DNA of 64,000 nucleotides from Xylocopa sonorina. Taxonomy: Eukaryota; Arthropoda; Insecta; Hymenoptera; Apidae. Below are positions 58,785 to 64,000 of the stretch, one piece after another (the stretch's first letter is position 1; each line of letters opens with the position of its first letter). A program made the translations under genes and the position numbers. Where the stretch lies: NCBI RefSeq assembly GCF_050948175.1, contig NC_135206.1, positions 1,689,170-1,753,169 of the forward strand, written 5' to 3'. Under the pieces are notes generated by a model, which had not been told where the DNA came from, did not search any database, and worked only from the letters and a program-made list of their open reading frames with translations.

Positions 58785-61700
58785 ATATTAACAAAATTAA
58801 ATTATTAATATTACTATAAAATATATTAAATAATTCAATCTATGTTGACGAAATTATGATATTAATATCATAATATAAAATTATTTAATATCAAATTTTA
58901 TTTATTTATGATATTAATCATAATATGAAACTAGATATTAAACATAAATTGCTATTATTTATATTACTATAAAATAGCAATTATAAAGATAGCAATTATA
59001 AAATAGCAGCTATAAAAATAGCAATTATAAAATAGCAGCTATAAAATAACAATTTATATAGAGCTTACCCGTATCGATCAATCAGCTGAACGCTTCTCCC
59101 AGAATATGGATCTCTTGCTATCACATTCGTAGCGAAGATATCGGTTACGTAATTGTATCTGCACAAAATTAGTTAATTCTTTAGTAACTGCTCTATAACT
59201 TGAAAGAATATCATGTTGAAACTTTTTTTAGATTTTTAGGAAATTTGTATAGCGTAGAGAGGACTAGAGTATGTTTGTTATGTTAAATTTGTAATAAATA
59301 CACCTATCCTCCGATTTACACTGTACTTCATTTACACGATTTCACTTTTGCACGGTTTTTAAATTTTCTTTGAAATTTTCTAATTTGCGCCTCTTGTTTT
59401 TATATATGTGGAGGATGGAACGATTCTGATTGTGTGCAAATGCAGAAGGACCGTTTATTTTGAAAGTGGTGCAAGTCCATTTTCTTTTGTTTCGAGAAAA
59501 TTGAATGTTAGCAGATCTGGCAATTAAAAAATATAGACTAATTATGTGAAGTCTGGGAATGTTTGTTCTAGTTTATCAACATGTAATCTGATTATATAAA
59601 TTTCTTTTAGGCGAATTTAACTAAAATAATTTACTATTTCCAGGCTACAAATGAGCTTACACCATTTTCATAATTAGTCAATTGTAAATATCATGTAATT
59701 TCAATTTTGAGATAACAAATATCACTTAAAATATATATATCATATGAATCCAATTTTGTTTATAAATAATAACAAGAAACACTAAATTAAGCACAAATTG
59801 CGTCATGTCTCATTTTTCTTTTAAAAAGGACTTACACCACTTTCAAAATAAACAGTCCATATAATAATAATTAAGGAATTGTTACTTACCTAAAATTCCC
59901 CTTATATTATTATATACTTATTATGTTATATTTATTACTATATTCATGTGCCTACCAATAATTAGGGAATCTTACATACCAAATGTTTGAATATTATAGT
60001 ATTATTAATTATTATTATAGTCGAGATATATAGTATTATATTATATTATTATATTAAGTATATAATATTATATACAGGGTGGGGTAGTAACTATTAGCAC
60101 CTCAGATATCTTCGAAACTATAAGTTTCACAGAAATTTTTGCTAATATAAAGTTGCACAGTACAAAGGGGCCCATCCGTTAGCGAAAATAGTTTTTTTGT
60201 AAATGGAAGTATGTCAGACATTTGAAGGCCACCTTCATTGCTTTAAATGGATCGGTATGTTTTTACTTCCGTATTATTATAGAGCATCTTAAAACGAATT
60301 CAACGACCTGCAACATGAAGCCATTGAAGGTCATAGAAAGTAAAGAAAGGCGACAATATTTACGGTTTTAGTAGTAACAGTTTGCAGGATAAGTTAAACA
60401 TGATAATTTAAGTTAATTAGTAGTAACAATTTGTAGGATAAGTTAAACATGATAATTTAAGTTAATTAGCGGTAATAGTTTGCAGGATAAGTTAAACATG
60501 TTAAGATCAGTATCGATAAATCGATCAGTCTGTTCTGACCGACGTCGAGCAGCAATAAACTTGGGGTCTTCGAAAACTGACTTTATGACGCATTCATGAC
60601 ATCAATGCCAATTTTACATTGGGTCTTTTGCTAGAAAAATACCTTTACTTACACGACGATGCATATTATTCATTGATTGCACGAAGGAAAGTGAATAAAA
60701 AATTTCAAAGTCATTAGATTGGACGCTGCAGTCCAATATCGTGGCCAGCTCGTTCACCAGATTTAACACTTCTAGATTTCTTTCTGTAAGGAATACTGAA
60801 AGAGAAACTGTACAAAAAGTACCAACTACACCTTACGACATGCAACAGCGAATTATTATAGCCTGTGTTATCACCTTTCTCTACTTTATATCACCTTCAA
60901 TGGTTTCATGTTACAGGTCGTTGAACTCGTTTTAAGTAGCTATATCCTACGGTTTGCAATATTAACGAAGCTTTTGGCCAAGATACTGCTAACGAACGTG
61001 TGATACAATGATGGTTCGCTCGATTCTTCAGAGCTGAAAATTTCAGATCTCAGAGCTTCGAAGCTCAGAGTTTCAACTCTAGAAGCTTCAGATCTCAAAG
61101 CTTCAGAACTGAAAACTTCAAATCTCATAGCTTTAACTTTGAAAGTTTCAAAGCTCAAAGCTACAACTTTTAAAGTTTCAGAGCTCAGAGCTTCAGAACT
61201 GAAAATTTCAGATCTCATAACTTCAACTTCCAAAGCTTCAGATCTCAGAGCTTCAAAACTGAAAACTTCAAGTTTCATACCTTTAAATCTCAAAGCTTCA
61301 ACTCTCAAAGCTTCAAATCTCAGAGCTTCAGAACTCAAAACTTCAGATCTCATAGCTTTAACTTTTTTACATTATTACAGCCTGTACGTCAATAAATTCT
61401 GACAGCGAAGGACATCATTTCGAACACCTACTATAAACGTATACTTCATTTACTATCAAAATCGTATTATCGCCTTTCTCTACTTTCTATGACCTTCAAT
61501 GGCTTTATGTTACAAGTTGTTGAACTTGTTTTAAGATGCTCTATCGTAATACAGAAGTAAAAACATACCAATCCATTTAAAGAAATGAAGGTGACCTTCA
61601 AATCTCCGATATACCTCCACTTACAAAAAAACTATTTTCGTCAACAGATGGACCCCTTTATACTGTGCAATTTTATGTCAGCAAATATTTCTGTGAAACT

Positions 61701-62319
61701 TGTAGTTTCGAAGATATCTGAGGTGCTAATAATTACTGCCCCACACTGTATATACCTTTGTATTGTAAAAATTATCAGGTAACAAATCCTCTCCAGGGCT
61801 TTAAACATTCAGATGGGCCACAATGTTAGAGGTGTCCTCAAAGCTAGCACAAATGACCTAAGAAGGCATTCTTAAGCTCATTCATTCATAAACTTTCCCA
61901 ATAGATACTGAACCATCTAATTATCTCTATTTTCCGCACTTTCTTACAATACTTTTATCATTTTATGAATAGACCTATATTATTCTTATGCTTTTTAAGA
62001 TATATTTAGTTTTATTTGACTAGTTTTGAAATAAATCACTGAATTATCCTAATTTTAGATTATTTTCGACTTACACAGTTTTTTTGAGGAACCCATCTTC
62101 AGTGTAAATCAAAGGATAGGTGTGTAGCGTTTATTGTTGGTATATATTTGTAATAAATGTAGTAATGCGTACCCGTCTTGAGCTTCCAGTCTAAAAGTTA
62201 GTGGATCCCCAACAGCGATGGTCGTCGTTGGCCTTCCTTGATACAGAATCAGCAAACGCACTCGAGAACTTAAGGTGTTCTCTGCAGGGAGGTACTCGAT
62301 GGGGATTGGAGACCCTGAT
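36578..62319 (-). CDS. ZP-domain transmembrane protein, dusky/miniature/dusky-like type (3' five exons; 5' part off window)
   Basis: Exons 62319-62173, 59158-59069, 49203-48756, 46304-46135 and 36782-36578 splice with canonical sites and matching phases into 352 residues plus stop. The C-terminal half of a ZP domain is visible (RVRLLILYQGRPTTTIAVGD, TDIFATNVIARDPYSGRSVQ, CPVDNYVFPGLDRL, IPESNFLVFEATVRTC, RDGCQPAYC). Then come a furin-type site FGRRRRD, an acidic glutamate-rich stalk with possible N-glycosylation sites, a transmembrane helix (GLVTAVAVLVVLLASVVLLS) and a 70-residue cytoplasmic tail with DPSEPIYTDPSLFE. This architecture is that of the insect dusky family, which shape the apical extracellular matrix and cuticle of epidermal cells; the choice among the three paralogues is left open. 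Introns of 3.0, 9.9, 2.5 and 9.4 kb hold most of the mobile DNA of this half of the window. Confidence 0.85.
37020..37990. repeat. 180-bp satellite built of three 60-bp monomers
   Basis: GATGGCGCTTATAAGTGT recurs at 37084, 37261, 37441, (37621 with one change) and 37801. Each 180 bp contains three 60-bp monomers beginning GTTCTATGCAAC or GTTCCATGCAAC. About five units; sequence before and after is degraded. It lies in the last intron of the ZP gene. Confidence 0.95.
37995..38750. other. ZP intron 4, no recognisable element
   Basis: Plain AT-rich sequence. Confidence 0.4.
38755..39335. repeat. Minisatellite type B relative, ZP intron 4
   Basis: Units around TTTCTGAGCTTTCAAAGC / TTCTGAGTTTTCTGAGCTT, same orientation as the array at 35.4 kb. 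Confidence 0.85.
39590..39905. repeat. About 140-bp tandem repeat, just over two copies
   Basis: AAATATTATTAGGTCGATAC/AAAGGAATATCGAT blocks recur, as does TTTTAAAGCTTAGAATCTGC at 39718 and about 39860. Confidence 0.75.
39910..40455. other. AT-rich ZP intron 4 sequence
   Basis: Nothing assignable; a poly-T run near 40010-40030. Confidence 0.4.
40475..40715. repeat. 36-bp array of palindrome-bearing units
   Basis: Seven units of the form GACGGTTGTAGCCGTCAGAT plus CGATCTGTACGCAAAT. Each holds an imperfect palindrome GACGNNTNTANNCGTC. The smaller TTAA copy at 21.3 kb has two such units. Confidence 0.9.
40865..41640. repeat. About 16-18 bp array, TTGCTAATAATTTCCA units
   Basis: Some 45 imperfect units of ATTGCTAATAATTTCCA / ATAGCTAATAATTTCT. 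It sits inside the TTAA element. Confidence 0.95.
42057..42140. mobile_element. End of a TTAA element with a perfect 16-bp palindrome
   Basis: TTAACCCTTTTGCTACTAAG at 42057 parallels the end TTAACCCATTCGCTGCCAAG of the MITE at 43.57 kb, and is followed by GCGGCTATAATCGTC and the perfect palindrome GACGACTATAGTCGTC (42121-42136). A matching right end was not found. Confidence 0.5.
42425..42990. repeat. Minisatellite type B relative with an internal orientation switch
   Basis: Up to about 42905 the units read TTTCTGAGCTCTCGAAGTTT; after that they read AAACTTCGAGAGCTCAG, the reverse complement. The two parts can pair over more than 20 bases. Confidence 0.85.
43118..43822 (+). mobile_element. 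Mariner deletion derivative, copy B, with a nested MITE
   Basis: TA at 43116-43117 and 43823-43824; terminal repeats TTAGGTTGGGGAATAAGTTC and inverse. The + strand encodes ESTARKWFAKF and, one frame over, KNGDFDVDDTPHSGRPSEFD then ELAEKMNCDHKTILNHLQSM and WVPHELV; an extra A in AAAAAA explains the shift. The catalytic domain is missing at exactly the junction seen in copy A. Relative to copy A it lacks about 60 bp of the extreme N-terminal coding sequence. Its 3' end is split by the TTAA MITE at 43572-43772. Confidence 0.85.
43572..43772. mobile_element. piggyBac-type MITE (201 bp) nested in the mariner
   Basis: TTAA at 43568-43571 and 43773-43776, terminal repeats CCCATTCGCTGC and GCAGCGAATGGG (perfect 12 bp). 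It contains the perfect palindrome GACGAGTATACTCGTC (43588-43603) and the near copy GACGAGTAAACTCGTC (43630-43645). CCC-starting ends plus TTAA indicate piggyBac-type mobilisation. Removing it and one TTAA restores colinearity with mariner copy A. Confidence 0.9.
43826..44156. other. ZP intron 4, no recognisable element
   Basis: Includes an 86-codon frame (43900-44160, +) that shows no domain. Confidence 0.35.
44161..46104 (+). mobile_element. TTAA-flanked element carrying a THAP exon (Kolobok-like)
   Basis: TTAA at 44157-44160 and 46105-46108; termini CCCTTAGAGCTC and its exact inverse GAGCTCTAAGGG (12 bp). Inside, on the +, is a THAP-type zinc-finger exon (45134-45231). Kolobok is the TTAA-using superfamily whose transposases carry a THAP finger, hence the call; piggyBac uses TTAA but has no THAP domain. 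No catalytic DDE domain is recognisable, so it is internally deleted or too diverged. Two - strand frames (44969-44624 in two overlapping frames, and 45839-45648) look codon-like but match nothing I know. It is inserted 17 bases past an in-frame TAA that follows the ZP exon 46304-46135. Confidence 0.55.
45134..45231 (+). CDS. THAP-domain first exon (N-terminus of a zinc-finger DNA-binding protein)
   Basis: ATG 45134 opens MDIKKQPNCAILGCLKQLNV then KRYYFKFPKEQDR, followed by a donor CAG|GTAACA. The C-x4-C pair, the basic loop and FxFPKxxxR are the start of a THAP finger (C2CH); the later Trp, Cys and His would be on the next exon, which I cannot find in the following AT-rich 800 bases. It is enclosed in a TTAA-flanked element, which points to a Kolobok transposase rather than a host gene. 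Confidence 0.5.
46135..46304 (-). CDS. ZP gene, transmembrane exon
   Basis: Acceptor CATCGCAG|GTT, donor TACAG|GTACAG. Encodes VLDSRMNIDDETVVERQTTI, then ENVCITPNEYYGLVTAVAVL and VVLLASVVLLSMLIY. Reading through the donor would stop after two codons; splicing to 36782 keeps the frame and adds the conserved tail, so I prefer splicing. Confidence 0.85.
46370..46515. repeat. Short AT-rich tandem repeat, ZP intron 3
   Basis: Three imperfect units around ATGTATTGGATTGAGATATG. Confidence 0.7.
46620..47795. repeat. Minisatellite type B, 1.2 kb, ZP intron 3
   Basis: 15-bp units such as GAAGCTCTGAGAGTT and GAAGTTAAGAACTCT. Some blocks are recent: GAAGTTCTGAGCTCTGAGCA with its flanks is repeated three times in a row at 47395-47520. 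It creates a 100-residue artefactual frame (46813-47115). Confidence 0.95.
48040..48755. repeat. About 105-bp tandem array abutting a ZP splice donor
   Basis: Units contain AATCTTTAATAATTACAAAA, a TATAGAAAAATTACCCCAATGG block and GGATCTCTGGTCTACTTTTG; about seven imperfect copies. The last copy contains the real 5' splice site of the ZP exon at 48756, so the other units carry donor-like sequence on the - strand, for example CAG|GTAATT near 48590. Confidence 0.85.
48756..49203 (-). CDS. ZP gene, exon with the C-terminal ZP half, furin site and acidic stalk
   Basis: Acceptor TTGAACAG|C, donor GAG|GTAATT. It starts inside the GC codon split, reads CPVDNYVFPGLDRLREGDSL, EARFNAFKIPESNFLVFEAT, four cysteines in RTCRDGCQPAYC context, FGRRRRD, NDT and NST sequons, and two glutamate runs encoded by GAA/GAG repeats. 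The glutamate runs are likely length-polymorphic. The + strand 208-codon frame over this exon is a shadow. Confidence 0.9.
49239..50026 (+). mobile_element. piggyBac-like element, left part (split by the LTR retrotransposon)
   Basis: CCCTTTGCACTC at about 49240, after a degenerate TTAG, looks like a piggyBac terminus, followed by an inverted pair GAATGTC/GACATTC. The transposase N-terminus starts at ATG 49830 and has the usual serine/acidic run, NDSSDSDFVPPRRRRRVRID, up to the insertion point at 50026. The reading continues past the LTR element at 54639. Confidence 0.6.
50027..50358 (+). repeat. 5' LTR
   Basis: 332 bp, matched to 54304-54634. The first 230 bp differ at roughly nine sites, while the last 100 bp differ at about twenty (hand alignment). 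Confidence 0.9.
50361..50375 (+). promoter_or_regulatory. Primer-binding site
   Basis: TGGTGCCGAAACCCG begins two bases after the LTR; TGG matches the CCA end of a tRNA. I cannot name the tRNA with certainty. Confidence 0.65.
50399..51226 (+). CDS. gag: gag (CsRn1 clade), 275 residues
   Basis: Structural capsid/nucleocapsid protein that packages the element RNA. ATG 50399 is the first in the frame after the primer-binding site. The capsid-like region includes VKLPTFWKEEPRLWFTMLER, EFAAYNI and KQALIERMARSEEANLRKLL, which is the usual form in CsRn1-like elements. A basic stretch (RRHRSPQRYEHARRWYRQRS) precedes the zinc motif at residues 246-263: C246, H249, C259, C263 (CYYHNRFKGNSNRCRPPC). This CHCC form replaces the usual CCHC knuckle and is diagnostic of the clade. 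The stop is at 51224-51226, 55 bases into pol, whose frame is -1 relative to gag. Confidence 0.9.
   Translation: MAKKVAEATQEIQASEFRNVKLPTFWKEEPRLWFTMLEREFAAYNIKADAVKSSAVVRNLDQATMKIILDVIEAPPEQSTYEDIKQALIERMARSEEANLRKLLSGIELGNRKPSELLREMKQLAGKSVTESAMRTMWIQRLPTRTQEILALLEETPLEKMAKIADKLREWSEPPQVAAISDATQPRKEATPSAQDGDLAAITKRLARIETQLARRHRSPQRYEHARRWYRQRSNSRSQERKNGFCYYHNRFKGNSNRCRPPCTWTAPDKRTPEN
51172..54279 (+). CDS. pol: pol polyprotein: protease, reverse transcriptase, RNase H, integrase (1035 residues)
   Basis: Copies the element RNA to DNA and inserts it. Aspartic protease DTGA at residues 50-53. Reverse transcriptase with LVMPFGLCNAAQTFQ and the catalytic YVDD at 347-350. RNase H with LRTDASDVAIGAVLEQ near 500 and TDHKPLVYA. 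Integrase zinc finger (HGLSHPS...CLACQ) near 690-730, catalytic Asp in HVDIIGP near 758, Asp 817 in TTDQGPQFE and Glu 853 in GIIERWHR, giving D-x35-E. No internal stop. The frame is open only from the ATG at 51172, because TAG codons sit just upstream. Expression is therefore by a -1 shift within the 55-base overlap or by reinitiation; I see no canonical XXXYYYZ heptamer there. Length and order are normal for the clade. Confidence 0.95.
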   Translation: MPTALHMDRAGQKDSGKLRAASRAEAIEDAPRKHRLNIRDMRTGIEYLIDTGADVSVVPRSLEGKNLEVGAPKLYTANGQQINTYGTKLIGLNLGLRREFSWRFIIADVSRPIIGADFLHFFNLIVDLRHKRLLDGNTLIYKSTTVSKDIDMPTVTTIDINSEFKDLLTEFKDVTNPTARKNIQYSIEHQIQTTGPPIAERARRLPPEKLKLARAEFEQMIRENICRPSKSQWASPLHMVPKKTGGWRPCGDYRRLNGITKPDKYPVPHIHDVAHQFDGCRVFSVLDLHRAYHQIPMAEPDIPKTAVITPFGLFEFLVMPFGLCNAAQTFQRLMDSILRGLDFCYCYVDDIIVASPDMESHQKHLRTVLQKLSENGIKINTEKCVFAKQKVQYLGYLVTETGISPIKERITALQEYPKPKTISELRRFLGILGFYRRFLPRAAHWLAPLNNLTKGAKKKDKGLVSWDEESNHAFDEAKKQIAAAALLCHPRENAPLALRTDASDVAIGAVLEQLHQGKWEPLGFFSRKLEKAQTRYSVYDRELLAIYKSLKFFRHFVEGRELLIQTDHKPLVYAFLQKADKASPRQLRQLDYISQFSTKIRYIEGKDNTIADAFSRIEPIEMPVIILTDELVTAQKNDEELEKILTENSNRWNFQKKFLDSSDKYLFGDMLKGRFRPYVQQIIRRQIFNKVHGLSHPSGRVTRKLISKSFVWPFMNRDVTEWARTCLACQHGKINLHNKPAPEKIVVPQGRFEHIHVDIIGPLPTVNNYRYCLTIIDRFSRWPEAVPLTDISAEKVANALYSGWIARFGAPATVTTDQGPQFESQLFKMLTTIVGAEKTRTTGYHPQSNGIIERWHRTLKTSIMCHQNKNWVEILPTVLLGLRTSYKEDIKASAAEMVYGTALRLPGEFFTNTEDSTDTHHFLNKFREHIRHIKPQPIAHHSKHRTFVHKTLHTCTHVFVRIDSTKKPLEPPYEGPFEIIERTSDKVYKINHNGRLVNISTERLKPAFQEHEQSQETQGTPKTYINKKTVRFASL
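54292..54303 (+). promoter_or_regulatory. Polypurine tract
   Basis: GGAGGGGAGTGA directly before the 3' LTR; primes plus-strand DNA synthesis in this class. Confidence 0.75.
54304..54634 (+). repeat. 3' LTR
   Basis: 331 bp, TGTGG...CCACA, followed by the target duplication GTAG. One base shorter than the 5' LTR in a T run. Confidence 0.9.
55371..55677. repeat. About 300-bp dispersed repeat inserted with a 47-bp flanking duplication
   Basis: From TCAATGTTAAAGATAATAAA to TTCACTGTTCATACAGAA it matches 62393-62697 with few differences. On both sides stands the same piggyBac sequence (55324-55370 and 55678-55726, from GAAATTATTAGACAGAGTTC to CCATATGTTCA). Confidence 0.85.
56250..56548 (+). repeat. 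Tandem duplication of the piggyBac Cys-rich domain
   Basis: About 150 bp, starting GACAATAAATTACATATTCC, occurs twice head to tail (56250 and 56402) with a handful of differences. Each copy encodes the CIVCSxRKTPGGRRQxNYYC motif. Confidence 0.9.
56700..57535. other. AT-rich ZP intron 2 sequence
   Basis: A short GTAAATGTT repeat around 56713-56770; otherwise no structure recognised. Confidence 0.4.
57535..58360. repeat. Minisatellite type B, 0.8 kb, ZP intron 2
   Basis: 15-bp units (GAAGCTTTGAGAGTT, GAAGTTCTGAGCTTT, GAAGTTTTCAGTTCT). The five-codon period keeps a 270-residue frame open on the + and 124- and 92-residue frames on the -. Composition and repeat drift give no sign of selection for protein. 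Confidence 0.95.
58435..58870. repeat. About 215-bp tandem duplication with (TA)n expanded in one copy
   Basis: Copies at 58435-58640 and 58640-58870 share AATAGAAATATGTAATA and AACAAAATTAAATTATTAAT. The first holds a four- to five-unit TA tract, the second an uninterrupted (TA) run at about 58727-58781. Confidence 0.85.
59069..59158 (-). CDS. ZP gene, 90-nt exon
   Basis: Acceptor TTTTGTGCAG|A, donor ACGG|GTAAGC. With the bases from its neighbours it reads GYNYVTDIFATNVIARDPYS then GRSVQLIDRYG, linking the 62.2 kb exon to CPVD of the 49.2 kb exon. Too short to be seen by frame length alone. Confidence 0.9.
59447..59859. mobile_element. TA-type MITE, copy B (413 bp)
   Basis: Ends AGGACCGTTTATTTTGAAAG and CTTTCAAAATAAACAGTCCA, TA following at 59860-59861. 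Internal sequence is the reverse complement of 24571-25385, lacking that copy's 40-bp array. Confidence 0.8.
59865..60070. other. AT-rich spacer
   Basis: Simple TTATTA/TATATTA-rich sequence. Confidence 0.5.
60365..60500. repeat. About 50-bp tandem array inside the long-TIR element
   Basis: Three units around GGATAAGTTAAACATGATAA; two units at the corresponding place (20763-20875) in copy 1. Confidence 0.85.
61020..61365. repeat. Minisatellite type B (inverted), inside the long-TIR element
   Basis: Units AGCTTCAGATCTCAGAGCTT, the reverse complement of the 57.5 kb array. The related element at 19.9 kb has no such array. Confidence 0.9.
61755..62105. other. ZP intron 1, no recognisable element
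   Basis: Nothing assignable. Confidence 0.4.
62173..62319 (-). CDS. ZP gene, first exon visible in the window
   Basis: Acceptor CACTGCGCAG|A, donor ACGG|GTACGC. It reads SGSPIPIEYLPAENTLSSRV, RLLILYQGRPTTTIAVGDPL then TFRLEAQDG, the middle of a ZP domain. It enters in phase 2, so at least one more exon with the N-terminal ZP half and signal peptide must lie to the right; none is visible up to 64000. Confidence 0.85.
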
Positions 62320-62392
62320 CTGCGCAGTGCAAGTTTCAGTTTTATTAATTTGTTCACCATATATAGCACCACGTCGTGAACAATCCTTTCTT

Positions 62393-62697
62393 TTCAATGT
62401 TAAAGACAATAAGAGATGGAATATATTTTTTTCAGGAACTCTTTCTTCGCCACAAATCTTTTTTTTCATTGTTACCACACGAGATACCATTTAAATCTTT
62501 TAATTGTAACGATCAAGAACAGAATTGTAAAGTCTATGGGAGGTTTCACTGAACTTCTCAGCGCTTCAAATAATAGATACAATAAAGTAGAATTCCTAAA
62601 AACCAATGAATAAAAGTAAGAAATAAAAATAATGGTACAAAGTGAAACCAATAAGTGATGAAGCAAAATACCAATTTCATTCACTGTTCATACAGAA
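62393..62697. repeat. About 300-bp dispersed repeat, second copy
   Basis: Same boundaries and sequence as 55371-55677 (TTCAATGTTAAAGACAATAA to TTCACTGTTCATACAGAA). Here the flanks show no long duplication. Confidence 0.8.
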
Positions 62698-62704
62698 GCT
62701 AGTG

Positions 62705-63265
62705 GAACAAAGAAAATGTATTTTTTAATTTCTTAATTATTTCTTGTATCAGTAGTGAGCAACTGACGACCAGTAAAACTGTTTGCTTCTGCTTGTGTAC
62801 TATCACAAGCGTGCCAGGATGATCAGAGAACAAGTTTTGAACAGTACAGCAGGCAGATGCATACAGTATTACAGTATTATCGTATTTGAACACGAAAATA
62901 ATAGAAGATAAATCGCGTACACCGAATTGTTGTTTTGGAAACGATTTATTATTATTAATGTGTTATATTAGTTATATTAGTATGTAAAAAAATAATTAAT
63001 TTTTGGTAAGTTCGTTATAAATGATTCAAGTAATTTATTATAATTTGTTCGATTGACTATTTCATGGCCAACTCTGTTTATTTAATTTAATTTTGACTTG
63101 CAAGAGAAGATCGTTGCTCACGCTGAATAAATTTCTGAAAAATTCCCATATTCAATTTTCTTGACCTTGATATATGCTATTAAGGATAGCTTTCTAAGAA
63201 ACATTGAATAGGTTTAAGTCGCTGATTATTGTTTATTCAATAGTTATTAATAAAGAAAGTGCCAT
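62705..63265. other. No recognisable gene
   Basis: AT-rich sequence upstream of the visible ZP exons; nothing assignable. Confidence 0.4.
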
Positions 63266-63272
63266 GCATCGC

Positions 63273-63605
63273 GATGGTTCTTCTCAATTTCTACGTCTCA
63301 AACTTCCAAACAACACGTTGACTCTGTTTTTCTATTTATCAGTAAAGAATCTTGTGTTATTGTTGTTGTACCATTTTCGAGAGCGTCCAGCGTGCAGTCC
63401 TCATTGACTAGCTAGCAGTTTTAAGTATTGAATAAGAGGAACTCGATGCTGCTTTTCAATTTCTACTATTCAAAGTTTCAAGTAGCACAATAGTGCTTCT
63501 TAATTTCTACGTCTCAAACTTCCAAACAGAGCACAGTGGAATTCCTCAATTTCTATGTCGAAGAGTTCCAACAATAGTACGCAGGCATTTCTCAATTTAT
63601 TCCTT
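63273..63605. repeat. Degenerate tandem repeat (CTCAATTTCTACGTCTCAAA core)
   Basis: The block TTCTCAATTTCTACGTCTCA / AACTTCCAAAC recurs about four times with unequal spacing. Confidence 0.65.
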
Positions 63606-63744
63606 ATTTAATAACTTTAGGCTAATAGCCAAATAACAATTGGCGGCTTAAACTTGATGAATGCTATTCAAGAGAGTATCTTTAATAACATACGTCAAGG
63701 TGAAGAAAATCAAGTTTGAGAGCTTTTTGTAAGTTCAATCTTCA

Positions 63745-64000
63745 TACCTATTAGAAATCACAAGTTACCCAAATTCCACTTTACCCCTATTAGAAGTCAC
63801 AAGTTATCTAAATTCCACTATGCGACTATTGGAAGTCACAAGTTACTCAAATTCTACTATAAGCCTATTAGAAGTCACAAGTTACTCAAATTCCATTATA
63901 CATCTACTAGAAGTTATAAGTTACCCAAATTCCACCTACTCCTACTAGAAATCTCAAGTTATCCAAATCTTACTACATCCCTATTAGAAGTCACAAGTTA
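63745..64000. repeat. About 38-bp tandem array running off the right edge
   Basis: Units with ATTAGAAGTCACAAGTTACC and CAAATTCCACTATA; six to seven copies within the window. Confidence 0.95.

Larger units (their letters stand above)
60075..61748 (+). mobile_element. Long-TIR Tc1/mariner-type element, copy 2
   Basis: TA at 60073-60074 and 61749-61750; ends CAGGGTGGGG and CCCCACACTG. The inverted repeats run for about 290 bp (60075-60365 against 61458-61748). On the +, 60720-60860 encodes a transposase end: PISWPARSPD, LDFFL, then KYQLHLTTCNSELL or, one frame over, KVPTTPYDMQQRIIIACV. A partial internal copy of the terminal repeat at 60870-60940, a 50-bp tandem array and a type B minisatellite lie inside. 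The catalytic centre is missing. It occupies ZP intron 1, antisense to the gene. Confidence 0.75.

Overview
The window reads as an AT-rich insect nuclear genome. Genes are split by GT-AG introns, there is no bacterial gene packing, and the transposon families (mariner, piggyBac, pogo, TTAA elements, CsRn1-type LTR elements) are those of arthropods. A hymenopteran is my best guess, but nothing here proves it. Two host genes can be rebuilt across splice junctions, and they converge tail to tail. On the + strand a three-exon Myb/SANT-like DNA-binding protein (24287-32379, 291 codons) is complete. On the - strand lie the last five visible exons of a zona-pellucida (ZP) domain membrane protein of the dusky/miniature/dusky-like type (62319 down to 36578, 352 visible residues); its N-terminal exons lie beyond the right edge. 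A third, less certain - strand gene with three tiny phase-0 exons is at 17895-18364.

Layout. 0-5.5 kb: decayed DNA transposons (pogo C-terminus, piggyBac remnant, and a repeated coding family that may be CACTA-like). 5.5-9.6 kb: a GC-rich, rearranged Ty3/gypsy-type block (gag with zinc knuckle, LTR-like segment, integrase), with a second copy at 16.4-17.8 kb. 9.9-11.7 kb: more of the possibly CACTA-like family and a small TTAA element. 11.75-15.6 kb: no assignable gene. 15.6-16.2 kb: a LINE RNase H remnant. 19.5-24 kb: a nest of a long-TIR Tc1/mariner element holding a mariner and a TTAA element, then a hairpin and a 15-bp-unit minisatellite. 24.3-32.4 kb: the Myb gene, whose introns hold a TA-flanked MITE, minisatellites, a pogo deletion derivative and a piggyBac. 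32.5-36.3 kb: a TIR element and tandem arrays. 36.6-62.3 kb: the ZP gene, with introns inflated by a 180-bp satellite, TTAA elements, a mariner with a nested MITE, a Kolobok-like THAP-bearing TTAA element, many minisatellites, a structurally complete CsRn1-clade LTR retrotransposon nested in a piggyBac, and a second long-TIR Tc1/mariner.

Two themes stand out. First, several TTAA elements carry the same 16-bp palindromic pattern (GACG-NNTATANN-CGTC), suggesting one transposase-binding logic. Second, minisatellite arrays have repeatedly arisen inside transposon copies whose sister copies in this window lack them. The arrays are mostly built of 15-, 33- or 60-bp units, so they throw up long artefactual reading frames.
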